A stretch of DNA of 64,000 nucleotides from NCBI GenBank assembly GCA_963780675.1, contig CAWACR010000003.1:930001-994000 (forward strand). Reading direction: 5' to 3'. The position numbers and the translations under genes were made by a program. Under the pieces are notes generated by a model, which was not told the DNA's origin, did no database searches, and saw nothing but the letters and a program-made list of their open reading frames with translations. The DNA is from JAHECE01 sp963780675 (GTDB lineage: Bacteria > Actinomycetota > Actinomycetes > Actinomycetales > JAHECE01). Shown one piece after another: positions 43,942 to 52,903 of the stretch (its first letter is position 1; every line of letters starts with the position of its first letter).

Positions 43942-44391
43942 TCAGACGCGACGCGCGGGCTCTTCCGCTTCGGGTGCGGTCTCGGCGAGGTCCTCGTCGG
44001 GGCGGGCGTCCGCCTCGACCTCGTCGAGCTCCTGGTCCTCGGAGGAGTCCTCGTCCTCGTAGGGCTCCTCGTCGTCGTAGGCCTCGTCTTCGTACGCCTC
44101 GTCACCGTCAGCGTCGTCAGCGTCGTCGACGGCGGCGTAGGGAGGAGTGGCGAGCTTGGAGATGGCGGCGCGCAGCCAGTCGGTCTGCCCCCCCGACGGC
44201 GACTCGAGCGTGATGACGTCGCCGTCGACGGCGACGACCGTCCCGAACAGCCCGGAGCCCGTCATGACCTCGTCCCCCGGCTGCAGGTTGCTGCGGAACT
44301 CCACCGCCTTGCGCTGCTGCTTCTTCGAGCGGTTCGACAGCAGGAACATCGCGCCCGCTCCGAGGAGGAGCATGATGATCAGAGGGTCCAT
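43942..44391 (-). CDS. yajC: YajC preprotein translocase subunit with long acidic tail
   Basis: 149 aa. One N-terminal membrane segment (DPLIIMLLLGAGAMFLLSN) followed by SKKQQRKAVEFRSNLQPGDEVMT, GLFGTVVAVDGDVITLES, the YajC core. From about residue 92 the chain is a strongly acidic tail rich in DE pairs (for example DEAYEDEAYDDEEPYEDED), unusually long compared with the ~100-aa family norm. It is first in the yajC-secD-secF-apt-rel string. Confidence 0.93.
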   Translation of the reverse strand: MDPLIIMLLLGAGAMFLLSNRSKKQQRKAVEFRSNLQPGDEVMTGSGLFGTVVAVDGDVITLESPSGGQTDWLRAAISKLATPPYAAVDDADDADGDEAYEDEAYDDEEPYEDEDSSEDQELDEVEADARPDEDLAETAPEAEEPARRV

Positions 44392-44429
44392 GCGCGTGTG
44401 CTCCAGAGTCCGGGGTCAAGACTCGGCCG

Positions 44430-44435
44430 ATTCTA
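44430..44435 (-). promoter_or_regulatory. -10 box ahead of yajC
   Basis: TAGAAT lies in the 49-base ruvB-yajC gap, 38 bases before the yajC ATG. It is a near-consensus -10; no convincing -35 is seen. Confidence 0.45.
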
Positions 44436-44440
44436 GCCGG

Positions 44441-45469
44441 TCAATCCCAGAGCCCCTGCTCCCCCGCCGGAGGCCGCAGGCCGAGGTGCTCGAACCCTTG
44501 CCGGGTGGCGACGCGCCCGCGCGCCGTGCGGCTCATGAGACCCTCGCGGACCAGGAACGGCTCGGCGACCGTTTCGACCGTCTCCGGCTCCTCTCCGACG
44601 GCCACGGCCAGAGTGGTCAGGCCGACCGGTCCACCCCCGAAACGCCGGCACAGGGCGTCGAGGACCCCGCGGTCGAGGCGGTCGAGGCCGCGGGCGTCGA
44701 CCTCGAACACCTGCAGGGCCGCGCGCGCGGCGGCATGGTCCAGGACGCCCGTTCCGCGAACCTGCGCCCAGTCCTGGACCCGGCGGAGAAGGCGGTTGGC
44801 GATGCGCGGCGTCCCTCGCGAACGGGAGGCGATCTCCGTGGCCGCGACCGGCTCGAGCGAGGCGCCCAGAAGCGCCGCGGAGCGGTGGAGCACCCGCTCG
44901 AGGTCGGCCACGTCGTAGAACTCGAGGTGGCCCGTGAAGCCGAAACGGTCGCGCAGCGGCGCGGGGAGGAGCCCGGCGCGCGTGGTCGCCCCGACGACGG
45001 TGAACGGTGGCAGCGTCAGCGGGATCGCCGTGGCCCCCGCGCCCTTGCCGACCACGATGTCGACCCGGTAGTCCTCCATCGCGAGGTAGAGCATCTCCTC
45101 GGCGGAGCGGGCGAGCCGGTGGATCTCGTCGATGAAGAGGACGTCCCCCTCCTGCAGGGCCGAGAGGATGGCGGCGAGGTCCCCCGCGTGCTGCACGGCA
45201 GGCCCGGAGGTGAGCCGCAGCGCGCCGTCCACCTCGGCCGCGATGATCATGGCCAGGGTCGTCTTGCCGAGGCCCGGCGGGCCGGACAGCAGCACGTGGT
45301 CGGGCGTCCGGCGGCGGGCCACGGCAGCGTCGAGCACGAGCGAGAGCTGGTCGCGCACGACCGGCTGACCGACGAACTCCGAGAGCCGGCGGGGCCGCAG
45401 GGCGGACTCGGCCGCGCGCTCGACCTCGGTGGCTTGGGCGGCCATGAGCCCCTCGATCGACTCAGCCAC
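44441..45469 (-). CDS. ruvB: Holliday junction branch migration helicase RuvB
   Basis: 342 aa AAA+ motor. LRPRRLSEFVGQPVVRDQLSL, Walker A LLSGPPGLGKTTLAMIIAAE, Walker B VLFIDEIHRLARSAEEML, the RuvA-contact beta hairpin around VDIVVGKGAGA, sensor 1 VGATTRAGLLPAPLRDRFGF, and the winged helix ending MSRTARGRVATRQGF. GTG 45469 overlaps the ruvA end by 8 bases; ATG 45444 is also possible. Confidence 0.97.
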   Translation of the reverse strand: MAESIEGLMAAQATEVERAAESALRPRRLSEFVGQPVVRDQLSLVLDAAVARRRTPDHVLLSGPPGLGKTTLAMIIAAEVDGALRLTSGPAVQHAGDLAAILSALQEGDVLFIDEIHRLARSAEEMLYLAMEDYRVDIVVGKGAGATAIPLTLPPFTVVGATTRAGLLPAPLRDRFGFTGHLEFYDVADLERVLHRSAALLGASLEPVAATEIASRSRGTPRIANRLLRRVQDWAQVRGTGVLDHAAARAALQVFEVDARGLDRLDRGVLDALCRRFGGGPVGLTTLAVAVGEEPETVETVAEPFLVREGLMSRTARGRVATRQGFEHLGLRPPAGEQGLWD

Positions 45470-46085
45470 GAGCCCCGCCAGCCCCGTGCCCGCCGAGGGT
45501 CCGCAGCGCGGCGCGCAGGAGTCCGCCCGTGTCGGCCGGGTCGTGGCCGGCCTCGACCACCGCAGCCACCGCCTGCTCGGCGCTGCGAGCCGACCAGCCC
45601 AGCCCGACGAGGGCGTCGACGACGTCCGAGGACGCGCCGTCGCCCGCACTCTGCACCCGTCCCGCCACGGCCTCGCCCGACGTCGGTGGGCCGAGGCGGT
45701 CCCCCACCTCGAGCACGATGCGCTGGGCGCCCTTGCGCCCGATCCCGGGAACGCGCATGAGCGCCGCGAGGTCCTCCTGCGCGATCGCCCGCCGCAGCTG
45801 GTCGGGCGTGAGCACCGCGAGCATGGCCAGAGCCAGCCGCGGTCCGATGCCCGTCACCGTCTGGAGGAGCTCGAACGCCTCCCGCTCGTCGGCGTCGGCG
45901 AAGCCGAACAGCGTCAAGGAGTCCTCACGGACCACGAGGGACGTGGCGAGCTCCGCCTCCGTCCCGGTCCGAAGGCCGGCCAGCGTCGTAGGCGTGGCGG
46001 CGACGCGGAACCCCACGCCGCCGACGACGACGACGACCGAGTCCAGCGAGACCGTACGGACGGTCCCCGTGAGCGACGAGATCAC
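45462..46085 (-). CDS. ruvA: Holliday junction recognition protein RuvA
   Basis: 207 aa. OB-fold N terminus SSLTGTVRTVSLDSVVVVVG with VGFRVAATPTTL, two helix-hairpin-helix motifs LLQTVTGIGPRLALAML and LMRVPGIGRKGAQRIVLEV, and the flexible C-terminal domain DVVDALVGLGWSARSAEQAV that binds RuvB. GTG start. It lies 127 bases after ruvC. Confidence 0.96.
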   Translation of the reverse strand: MISSLTGTVRTVSLDSVVVVVGGVGFRVAATPTTLAGLRTGTEAELATSLVVREDSLTLFGFADADEREAFELLQTVTGIGPRLALAMLAVLTPDQLRRAIAQEDLAALMRVPGIGRKGAQRIVLEVGDRLGPPTSGEAVAGRVQSAGDGASSDVVDALVGLGWSARSAEQAVAAVVEAGHDPADTGGLLRAALRTLGGHGAGGARG

Positions 46086-46212
46086 GGCTGGGTCCTCCTC
46101 CAGGAGTGCGGCGTCGGCTCCGCCGCGACGGCCCTGTACCGGGCCACCGGCGAATCGTCGCGCGCGGCGCGAACAGGTGTACGAACACCGTCAGCGTAAC
46201 CGGTGGACGCGG

Positions 46213-46794
46213 TCAGCTGCGACGGCGCGCCGCATCCGTGGCGTTCGCCCACAGCACCTGCGCCGGCGTGAGACCGCCACGGGCCGACGTGCCCGTCGTC
46301 GCTCCGGGACCGGCAGGCGCCCCCTGGGGCCGCCACGCGTGGCACACGGCGAGGGCCAGCGCGTCGGCCGCGTCGGCCGGCTGCGGGCGCGAGGCGAGGC
46401 CGAGGATCCGCATGACCATCTCCTGGACCTGGGCCTTCTCCGCCCGCCCGTAGCCGGTGACGGCGGCCTTGACCTCGGAGGGGGTGTGGAGTCCCACGGG
46501 AAGCCCACGACGAGCCGCGGCGACCATTGCGAGGCCCGCCACCTGGGCCGTTCCGGTGACGGTCCGGAGGTTCACCTGGGCGAAGACCCTCTCGACGGCG
46601 ACGGCGTCCGGGCTGTGCCGGTCCAGCCACACGTCGACGGCGCGAGCGATCTCGAGGAGCCGGCGTTCCGGTGGGTCGGTGCTCGGCGTCCGGACGACGC
46701 CGACGTCGACCAGGGTGACCTGCCGACCCGGGGCCGCGTCGATCACGCCGATCCCGCAGCGGGTCAGGCCGGGGTCGACACCGAGGACGCGCAT
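46213..46794 (-). CDS. ruvC: Holliday junction endonuclease RuvC
   Basis: 193 aa. Catalytic acidic residues are visible: Asp in RVLGVDPGLTRCGIGV, Glu in DAVAVERVFAQVN, and the Asp pair in PADAADALALAVCHAW. KAAVTGYGRAEKAQVQEMV is the DNA-contact loop. ATG 46794 fits the family start; GTG 46803 would add three residues. A short non-conserved tail ends the chain. Confidence 0.96.
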   Translation of the reverse strand: MRVLGVDPGLTRCGIGVIDAAPGRQVTLVDVGVVRTPSTDPPERRLLEIARAVDVWLDRHSPDAVAVERVFAQVNLRTVTGTAQVAGLAMVAAARRGLPVGLHTPSEVKAAVTGYGRAEKAQVQEMVMRILGLASRPQPADAADALALAVCHAWRPQGAPAGPGATTGTSARGGLTPAQVLWANATDAARRRS

Positions 46795-46843
46795 GTGCCC
46801 CACTGTCGCAGCCCGGCGTCCGTGACCCGGGCCGCGACACCCG

Positions 46844-47602
46844 TCACTCGTCCTCGAGAGCCGCGAGCACCTCGTCGGAGGCGTCGAAGTTCGCGAACAC
46901 GTTCTGCACGTCGTCGCTGTCCTCGAGCGCGTCGATCAGGCGGAGCACCCGGCGGGCGCCGTCGACGTCCACCTCGACCTGCAGGGTCGGGACGAACTGG
47001 ACCTCGGCGGAGTCGTAGTCCATCCCGGCGTCCTGCAGGGCGGAGCGCACGGCGACGAGATCGGTGGCCTCGCTGAGCACCTCGAGCTCCTCGCCCAGGT
47101 CGTTGACCTCCTCGGCACCGGCGTCGAGGACGGCCGTGAGGACGTCGTCCTCCGTGACGCCGCCGGCCTTGGGCACGAGGACGACGCCGCGGCGCTGGAA
47201 GAGGTACGACACGCTGCCCGGGTCCGCGAGGGATCCACCGTTGCGCGTGAAGGCCACGCGCACGTCCGAGGCGGCGCGGTTGCGGTTGTCCGTGAGGCAC
47301 TCGACGAGGACGGCGATGCCGCCCGGCGCGTAGCCCTCGTACATGATCGTCTGGTAGTCGGCGCCGCCCGCTTCCTGGCCCGACCCGCGCTTGACCGCGC
47401 GGTCGATGTTGTCGGCCGGGACCGAGGACTTCTTCGCCTTCTGGATGGCGTCGAAGAGCGTCGGGTTGCCGGCCGGGTCGCCGCCGCCCGTCCGGGCCGC
47501 GACCTCGATGTTCTTGATGAGCCGTGCGAAGAGCTTGCCGCGTTTCGCGTCGACGACCGCCTTCTTGTGCTTGGTCGTGGCCCACTTGGAGTGACCGGAC
47601 AT
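46844..47602 (-). CDS. yebC: YebC/PmpR-family translation or transcription regulator
   Basis: 252 aa. SGHSKWATTKHKKAVVDAKR at the N terminus, GGDPAGNPTLFDAIQKAKKS, VPADNIDRAVKRGSG, YEGYAPGGIAVLVE and LTDNRNRAASDVRVAFTRNG. All three TACO1/YebC domains are present. Recent work ties this family to helping ribosomes through proline-rich stretches; older work describes DNA binding. It sits between pdxT and ruvC, as in most actinobacteria. Confidence 0.95.
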   Translation of the reverse strand: MSGHSKWATTKHKKAVVDAKRGKLFARLIKNIEVAARTGGGDPAGNPTLFDAIQKAKKSSVPADNIDRAVKRGSGQEAGGADYQTIMYEGYAPGGIAVLVECLTDNRNRAASDVRVAFTRNGGSLADPGSVSYLFQRRGVVLVPKAGGVTEDDVLTAVLDAGAEEVNDLGEELEVLSEATDLVAVRSALQDAGMDYDSAEVQFVPTLQVEVDVDGARRVLRLIDALEDSDDVQNVFANFDASDEVLAALEDE

Positions 47603-47648
47603 AGGGCTCCTCGGTAGTCAGGTGCGTCCTCGCCGCGCGGGCGCGAGG

Positions 47649-48272
47649 TCAGGGGGCGTGCTCGCGCACCGCGCGCACGAATGCCGCGTGTACCCGGGGG
47701 TCGGACCCGAGCTCGGGGTGGAAGGACGTCGCGAGCACGGCGCCCTCCCGGACCGCGACGATCCTACCGGCGGCCGACGGGGTGGTCGCCCGGGCCAGGA
47801 CCTCCACCCCGGGTCCCGCTTCCTCCACCCAGGGGGCCCGGATGAAGACGGCGTGCATCGGGGGCTCGCCGGGGCCGGCACCCAGCGCGGGTGCCACGAG
47901 GTCCTCCTCGAAGGAGTCGACCTGCCGGCCGAAGGCGTTGCGCCGCACGGTCACGTCCAGGACGCCGAGGGACTGCTGGCCTTCCGCCCCGTCCAGCACG
48001 CGCCGCGCGAGCAGGATCATCCCCGCGCACGAGCCGTAGGCGGGCATGCCGCCCCGGATCCGCTCCTGGAGCGGTTCGAAGAGCCCGAAGATCCGCAACA
48101 GCTTCTCGATGGTCGTCGACTCGCCCCCGGGGAGCACGATGCCGTCGACCGCGTCGAGCTCCGAGCGCCGGCGGACGGCCACCGCCCGCGCACCGCACGC
48201 CGTCAGGGCGCCCAGGTGCTCGCGGACGTCGCCCTGCAGGGCGAGCACGCCGATGGCGGGGGTCGCGGTCAC
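47649..48272 (-). CDS. pdxT: pyridoxal 5'-phosphate synthase glutaminase subunit
   Basis: 207 aa. Glutaminase triad: Cys in YGSCAGMILLARR, His and Glu in LATSFHPELGSD. IVLPGGESTTIEKLLRIFGL is the substrate loop. It supplies ammonia to PdxS. GTG 48272 was taken because the chain starts with the beta strand IGVLALQGDVREH. A NUDIX gene separates it from pdxS, which is unusual since the two are normally adjacent. Confidence 0.95.
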   Translation of the reverse strand: MTATPAIGVLALQGDVREHLGALTACGARAVAVRRRSELDAVDGIVLPGGESTTIEKLLRIFGLFEPLQERIRGGMPAYGSCAGMILLARRVLDGAEGQQSLGVLDVTVRRNAFGRQVDSFEEDLVAPALGAGPGEPPMHAVFIRAPWVEEAGPGVEVLARATTPSAAGRIVAVREGAVLATSFHPELGSDPRVHAAFVRAVREHAP

Positions 48273-48327
48273 GGGCAGGGAGTCTAGTTGCCGGCCCGGA
48301 CCCTCGCCTCCGCGGCCCTGCCCGCAC

Positions 48328-48930
48328 CTATGGCAGCGGCGTCTGCTCGACGGGGTAGCGCGCCACGGAAGAGGCCAGGCCGAGGTGGCGGGTGCGCCCG
48401 TCCCAGCCCCCGAGCAACCCGGAGACGAGTTGCGCAAGGCCGTGCGGGAACACCTCCTCGGTGACCTGGGCGAGCGCGTCGGGGTGCCACCACCGCAGGT
48501 CGTCGACGAACCTGCGCTCGACGTCGGTCCACCCGCCCGTCGTGATGGTCGCCTCCCCGTGCAGCCGAGCGAGGAAGAACACCTCGTCCTGACGGCAGGT
48601 TCGGGCGAAGAAGTCGAAGATCGCGCTGCGGGTGAACACCGGGCCCTGGAGGTCCTCGGCGCGCAGCTCGATCCCCGTCTCTTCCCAGACCTCACGCACG
48701 GCAGCCGCGAGGTCGGTCTCGCCCTCGTCGATGCCTCCGCCGACCGTGAACCACCAGCCGCGTTCGGGCTGGTCGGCGTCGTGCCCGCGCAGGAGGAGCA
48801 CGCGGTCGTCGTCATCCAGGACGATCACGCGGGCCCCGCGGCGGAAGAGCAGGCCGTCGGGACCGGGGCGCCACTCGGGGCCGAGCCCGTGCACCGGTCC
48901 GTGCGCCGACCCGCCGCTCGGCGCGGTCAC
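48328..48930 (-). CDS. NUDIX hydrolase
   Basis: 200 aa. The NUDIX box GGGIDEGETDLAAAVREVWEETGIEL fits G-x5-E-x7-REUxEExGU, and the beta sheet around ARVIVLDDDDRVLLLRGHD and FTRSAIFDFFARTCRQDEVFF is typical. The substrate is not apparent. GTG 48930 overlaps the pdxS stop as GTGA, so it is translated with pdxS. A role in cleaning damaged cofactors is conceivable but unproved. Confidence 0.88.
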   Translation of the reverse strand: MTAPSGGSAHGPVHGLGPEWRPGPDGLLFRRGARVIVLDDDDRVLLLRGHDADQPERGWWFTVGGGIDEGETDLAAAVREVWEETGIELRAEDLQGPVFTRSAIFDFFARTCRQDEVFFLARLHGEATITTGGWTDVERRFVDDLRWWHPDALAQVTEEVFPHGLAQLVSGLLGGWDGRTRHLGLASSVARYPVEQTPLP

Positions 48931-49835
48931 CAGCCGCGCTCGGCCAACCGGTGAGGCTGCGGGATCTCGTCGACGTTGATGCCGACCATGGCCTCGCCGA
49001 GGCCGCGGGAGACCTGGGCGACGACGTCGGGGTCGTCGAAGAACGTGGTCGCCTTGACGATCGCCGCGGCGCGCTCGGCCGGGTTGCCCGACTTGAAGAT
49101 GCCGCTCCCGACGAAGACGCCCTCGGCGCCCAGCTGCATCATCATCGCCGCGTCCGCCGGCGTGGCGATGCCGCCCGCCGTGAAGAGGACGACGGGCAGC
49201 TTCCCGGCGACGGCGACCTCCCGGACCAGCTCGTACGGCGCCTGGAGGTCCTTGGCCGCGAGGTACAGCTCGTCCTCCGGGAGCGAGGCGAGGCGGCGGA
49301 TCTCGTCGCGGATGGTGCGCATGTGGGTGACGGCGTTGGAGACGTCGCCGGTCCCGGCCTCGCCCTTGGACCGGATCATGGCGGCGCCCTCGGTGATCCG
49401 CCGCAGCGCCTCGCCCAGGTTGGTGGCGCCGCAGACGAAGGGCACCGTGAAGGCGAACTTGTCGATGTGGTGGGAGTAGTCCGCGGGGGTGAGGACCTCG
49501 GACTCGTCGATGTAGTCGACGCCGAGGCTCTGGAGCACCTGGGCCTCGACGAAGTGACCGATCCGGGCCTTGGCCATGACCGGGATCGAGACGGCCGCGA
49601 TGATCCCGTCGATCATGTCGGGGTCGCTCATCCGGGAGACGCCGCCCTGGGCGCGGATGTCGGCGGGGACGCGCTCGAGCGCCATGACGGCGACGGCGCC
49701 GGCGTCCTCCGCGATCTTCGCCTGGTCGGGCGTGACGACGTCCATGATCACGCCGCCCTTGAGCATCTCGGCCATGCCGCGCTTGACCCGGGCGGTTCCG
49801 GTCACGGCGACGGGCGGGGTGGGCTGCTGGGACAC
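48927..49835 (-). CDS. pdxS: pyridoxal 5'-phosphate synthase lyase subunit
   Basis: Builds PLP from ribose 5-phosphate, glyceraldehyde 3-phosphate and PdxT-derived ammonia. 302 aa (beta-alpha)8 barrel: VKRGMAEMLKGGVIMDVV, ALERVPADIRAQGGVSRMSD, PVMAKARIGHFVEAQ with one catalytic Lys, FVCGATNLGEALRRI, MIRSKGEAGTGDV with the second Lys region, and GGIATPADAAMMMQLGAEGV. GTG 49835 lies behind AGAGGT. Confidence 0.97.
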   Translation of the reverse strand: MSQQPTPPVAVTGTARVKRGMAEMLKGGVIMDVVTPDQAKIAEDAGAVAVMALERVPADIRAQGGVSRMSDPDMIDGIIAAVSIPVMAKARIGHFVEAQVLQSLGVDYIDESEVLTPADYSHHIDKFAFTVPFVCGATNLGEALRRITEGAAMIRSKGEAGTGDVSNAVTHMRTIRDEIRRLASLPEDELYLAAKDLQAPYELVREVAVAGKLPVVLFTAGGIATPADAAMMMQLGAEGVFVGSGIFKSGNPAERAAAIVKATTFFDDPDVVAQVSRGLGEAMVGINVDEIPQPHRLAERGW

Positions 49836-49951
49836 GGTGACCTCTGGAGAGAGACGACGGGGGTCGAGGCGCGCTGCCAGGGGCGGCGCGCCGGTCAGTG
49901 TAGTCGGCCCGCCCCGGAAGCCGCGCTCGCGCCCCGGAAGGAGGGTCCGCG

Positions 49952-51148
49952 TCAGCGGCCTCGCGCGGCGGCCGTGAGCATCGCGCGGTCGTGCTGCAGG
50001 GCGGCCAGGAGCGCCGCCTCGTCCGCCGGTGCCCTCAGGTCCTCGCGCCCGGTCAGCAGGCGCTGGCGGTAGAACGCGAGGCCGGTGGCGTGTCGCTGGA
50101 ACGAGCGCATCGACGCGCGGGCCTGCGGTCCGAACCGCGACGCCCACGCCCGGGCGAAGCGACGCCCGCGCTGGGAGGAGAGCAGGTCCACCTCGTACGG
50201 GAGGAACCATCCCGCGGCCGCGTACTCCCCCAGGCGCGCCCGCACCATGGTCGCCTCGCGGCCGCCGAGCCAGAACGCGAGGCCGACGGCGGCGACGAAG
50301 ATCGGGATCTGGACGACGACGTATATCACGATCCAGCCGGCCCCGAGTGCGGTGCTCGCGTTCCACAGCGCGTGCAGGATGATCGCGCACGCCAGGCCGA
50401 GCGGGAAGGCGATCACCGGGGCGAGGTCGTTGCGCCGTCGGGACGCCACGCCGAGCGCGATGCCGATGCACGCGGTGAAGAGCAGGTGTGCGAACGGGGC
50501 GACGACGGCGCGCAGCACGAAGACGACGGCCAGTCCCTCGCCGGCGCGCCCGAAGTAGAGGATGTTCTCGGTGAACGCGAAGCCGGCGGCGACGGTCGCG
50601 GCGTAGACGATCCCGTCGACCACGCCGTCGAAGTACCGGCGCCGCGCGAGGAAGATCGCGAGCACGCCGAAACCCTTGGCCGTCTCCTCGACGATCGGGG
50701 CGACATAACTGGCCGTGAGCAGCAGCGCGACCTGCTCGTCCTGGGTCTGGGTGCCGACGTACTCTGCGCCCCATTGGTTACCGAGGAACGCGACCAGAAC
50801 GCTCACGCCCGCACCCCACAGGAAGGCGAACCACATCGTGCCGCGTGGCTCGGGCTCCCAGCGGTCCAGCCAGCGGATCGCCAGGAGGACGACGGTGAGC
50901 GGAATGAGGGCGAGCACTCCCCCGACGGCGGCGGCCTGGGGCCCGACGAGAAGCGCGACCAGCAGAAGGGCGACGGCGGTCGTGACCGCGGCGAGCGCGA
51001 TCGCCACCCGTCCGCCGCTGCGGCGCCTGATCTGGTGAGCCCGCGGTGCAAGGTCGGCCGCCCACGGGGTCTGCGCGAGGGAGTGCGTGGAGCGGCCGGT
51101 CAGTCGGGGGTCACCCGACGCGAGGGGCGGGCCGGAGGGGACGGACAC
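49952..51148 (-). CDS. PrsW-family intramembrane metalloprotease
   Basis: 398 aa with about eight membrane segments between residues 40 and 305. The PrsW motifs are visible: SYVAPIVEETAKGFGVLA (EExxK), AAGFAFTENILYFG, VAPFAHLLFTACIGIALG and ILHALWNASTALG, holding the predicted zinc ligands. The C-terminal ~90 residues form a soluble domain with RAWASRFGPQARASM. B. subtilis PrsW starts anti-sigma factor cleavage; the target here is unknown. The GTG start lies 10 bases after the LemA-like stop. Confidence 0.88.
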   Translation of the reverse strand: MSVPSGPPLASGDPRLTGRSTHSLAQTPWAADLAPRAHQIRRRSGGRVAIALAAVTTAVALLLVALLVGPQAAAVGGVLALIPLTVVLLAIRWLDRWEPEPRGTMWFAFLWGAGVSVLVAFLGNQWGAEYVGTQTQDEQVALLLTASYVAPIVEETAKGFGVLAIFLARRRYFDGVVDGIVYAATVAAGFAFTENILYFGRAGEGLAVVFVLRAVVAPFAHLLFTACIGIALGVASRRRNDLAPVIAFPLGLACAIILHALWNASTALGAGWIVIYVVVQIPIFVAAVGLAFWLGGREATMVRARLGEYAAAGWFLPYEVDLLSSQRGRRFARAWASRFGPQARASMRSFQRHATGLAFYRQRLLTGREDLRAPADEAALLAALQHDRAMLTAAARGR

Positions 51149-51158
51149 GCAGGAGGCC

Positions 51159-51752
51159 TCACTCGACGCCGGTGGCGTCGTCCATCTCGAACGTCTGGGG
51201 GGTCGGGGCGCGCCCGGCGAGCCGGAACAGGCGGACGTAGCCCTTGGCGCGGATACGGCGGACCTGGACGACGGCGTCGTTGTAGAAGCGGCGCGCGAGC
51301 TGGACCCGGTACCACGCGTGGTCGAGGTTCTCGAGAAGTTCCCGGGCGCGGTCGACCTGGGCGAGCCGGGCCCGGTCCTCGACGTCACCGAGCGCGGCCC
51401 GCAGCACACGGGAGAGCTCGCTCTCGACCATCGCCTGGTCGGGCTCGGCGGACTCGTCGGCGGCCGACCCCTCGTCGAGGAACGTGGCGACCCCCTCGTT
51501 GGAGTGGGCTAGCGCCTCGCGAGCCGCCTCGACCACGCGGACGGCGGTCACCGGCGCAAGCACGTCTGCCGTTCCGAGGTCCCAGGCCGCGGTGGCCCGG
51601 CGGACGAGCTGGGCGTCGAGCGTGGCCCGGGACTCCCGCACGCGGCGGTGGAGGCGGTCGAGCCGCGACGCAGCGGCCCACACCACCCAGAGGGTGATCA
51701 GAACCGCCACGAGGACGACGAGCGCCCAGGCGGTCCATGCGGCGTCGGTCAC
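51159..51752 (-). CDS. LemA-like membrane protein
   Basis: 197 aa. One N-terminal membrane segment (AWALVVLVAVLITLWVVW) followed by long helices: LHRRVRESRATLDAQLVRR, then AREALAHSNEGV, and LENLDHAWYRVQLARRFYNDAVVQVRRIR. The last motif is the LemA family hallmark (ARxFYND). Function unknown. GTG 51752 overlaps the pimA stop as GTGA, so it is the downstream end of the coupled PIM string, next to the protease gene. Confidence 0.75.
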   Translation of the reverse strand: MTDAAWTAWALVVLVAVLITLWVVWAAASRLDRLHRRVRESRATLDAQLVRRATAAWDLGTADVLAPVTAVRVVEAAREALAHSNEGVATFLDEGSAADESAEPDQAMVESELSRVLRAALGDVEDRARLAQVDRARELLENLDHAWYRVQLARRFYNDAVVQVRRIRAKGYVRLFRLAGRAPTPQTFEMDDATGVE

Positions 51753-52903
51753 GGTCTCCCCCGTCGGGATCGCGGGTCGACGGCGACGGGGTGCCCGGCC
51801 GTGCGGGCCACCATCGCGTAGACGTCGAGGATGTGCGCGGCCACCTGCGGCCAGTCGTAGCGCTCGACGTGCCGGTCGGCGACCGCCGTCGTCCGCGCGC
51901 GCAGCTCCGGGTCGGACAGCGCCCGGCAGAGGGTGTCGGCAAGGGCCGCCGGATCGCCCACCGGAAAGAGGAGCCCGGCCTCGCCGTCGGCCAGAACCTG
52001 GCGGAAGGCGTTGAGGGCGCTGGCCACGACGCACGCGCCGGCGCTCATCGCCTCGACGAGCACGATGCCGAAGCTCTCGCCACCCGTGTGGGGCGCCACG
52101 TAGACGTCGACGGACGCCAGCAGCGAGGCCTTGTCCTCCTCGCTGACACCGCCGAGGTAGGTGACGGAGTCGCCGACATCGCCCAGCTTCTCCTTTGCCC
52201 ACTCGACGTCGCCCCGCCCGGCGACGAGGAACCGGACGCCGGGCATGCGCCGCACGACCTCGGGGATCGCTTCGACCAGGACGGGCAGGCCCTTGCGGGG
52301 CTCGTCGAGGCGGCCGAGGAACGCCACGGTCGGGCGCTCCGGCGTGCCCTGCCACTCCGGCTTCGGCGTCGCGGCCCGGTACCGCTCGACGTAGACCCCG
52401 TTGGGGATGACGACGGCGTCCCCGCCGAGGTGCTCCACCAGCGTGCGCCGCGCCTCCTCGGACACCGCGATCCGGGCCGAGATCTTCTCCAGGGCAGGCC
52501 GCACCATCGGGAAGGCGATCTGCATCGCGCGGGACCGGTCGTTCGCGGTGTGGAACGTCGCGACGATCGGGCCGTCGGCGATGAGTACCGCGAGCCCCCC
52601 GAGGCTCGGGGTGACGGGCTCATGGACGTGAAGGACGTCGAACTGCCCGGCGACCAGCCACTTCCGGACCCTGGCCGCGCTGACCGGGCCGAAGCTCAGG
52701 CGGGCCACCGAGCCGTTGTAGCGCACCGGAACCGTGCGGCCCGCAGACACGAGGTAGTCGGGCACCGGCGTCTCGTCGTCTGCGGGGGCCAGGACCGATA
52801 CCTCATGACCGAGGGCGATGAGCTGCTCGGCGAGGTCCTGGACGTGGATCTGCACGCCCCCGGGCACGTCGAAGGAGTACGGGCAGACGATGCCGATCCT
52901 CAT
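51749..52903 (-). CDS. pimA: phosphatidyl-myo-inositol mannosyltransferase
   Basis: GT4 enzyme adding the first mannose to phosphatidylinositol at the inner membrane face. 384 aa: RIGIVCPYSFDVPGGVQIHV at the acceptor-binding glycine loop, LHVHEPVTPSLGGLAV, ATFHTANDRSRAM, and FLGRLDEPRKGLPVLVEAIP. The GDP-mannose site reads GGESFGIVLVEAMSAGACVV. The identification rests also on the neighbours pgsA and acyltransferase, exactly the mycobacterial Rv2612c-2610c order. ATG 52903 overlaps the upstream stop. Confidence 0.94.
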   Translation of the reverse strand: MRIGIVCPYSFDVPGGVQIHVQDLAEQLIALGHEVSVLAPADDETPVPDYLVSAGRTVPVRYNGSVARLSFGPVSAARVRKWLVAGQFDVLHVHEPVTPSLGGLAVLIADGPIVATFHTANDRSRAMQIAFPMVRPALEKISARIAVSEEARRTLVEHLGGDAVVIPNGVYVERYRAATPKPEWQGTPERPTVAFLGRLDEPRKGLPVLVEAIPEVVRRMPGVRFLVAGRGDVEWAKEKLGDVGDSVTYLGGVSEEDKASLLASVDVYVAPHTGGESFGIVLVEAMSAGACVVASALNAFRQVLADGEAGLLFPVGDPAALADTLCRALSDPELRARTTAVADRHVERYDWPQVAAHILDVYAMVARTAGHPVAVDPRSRRGRP

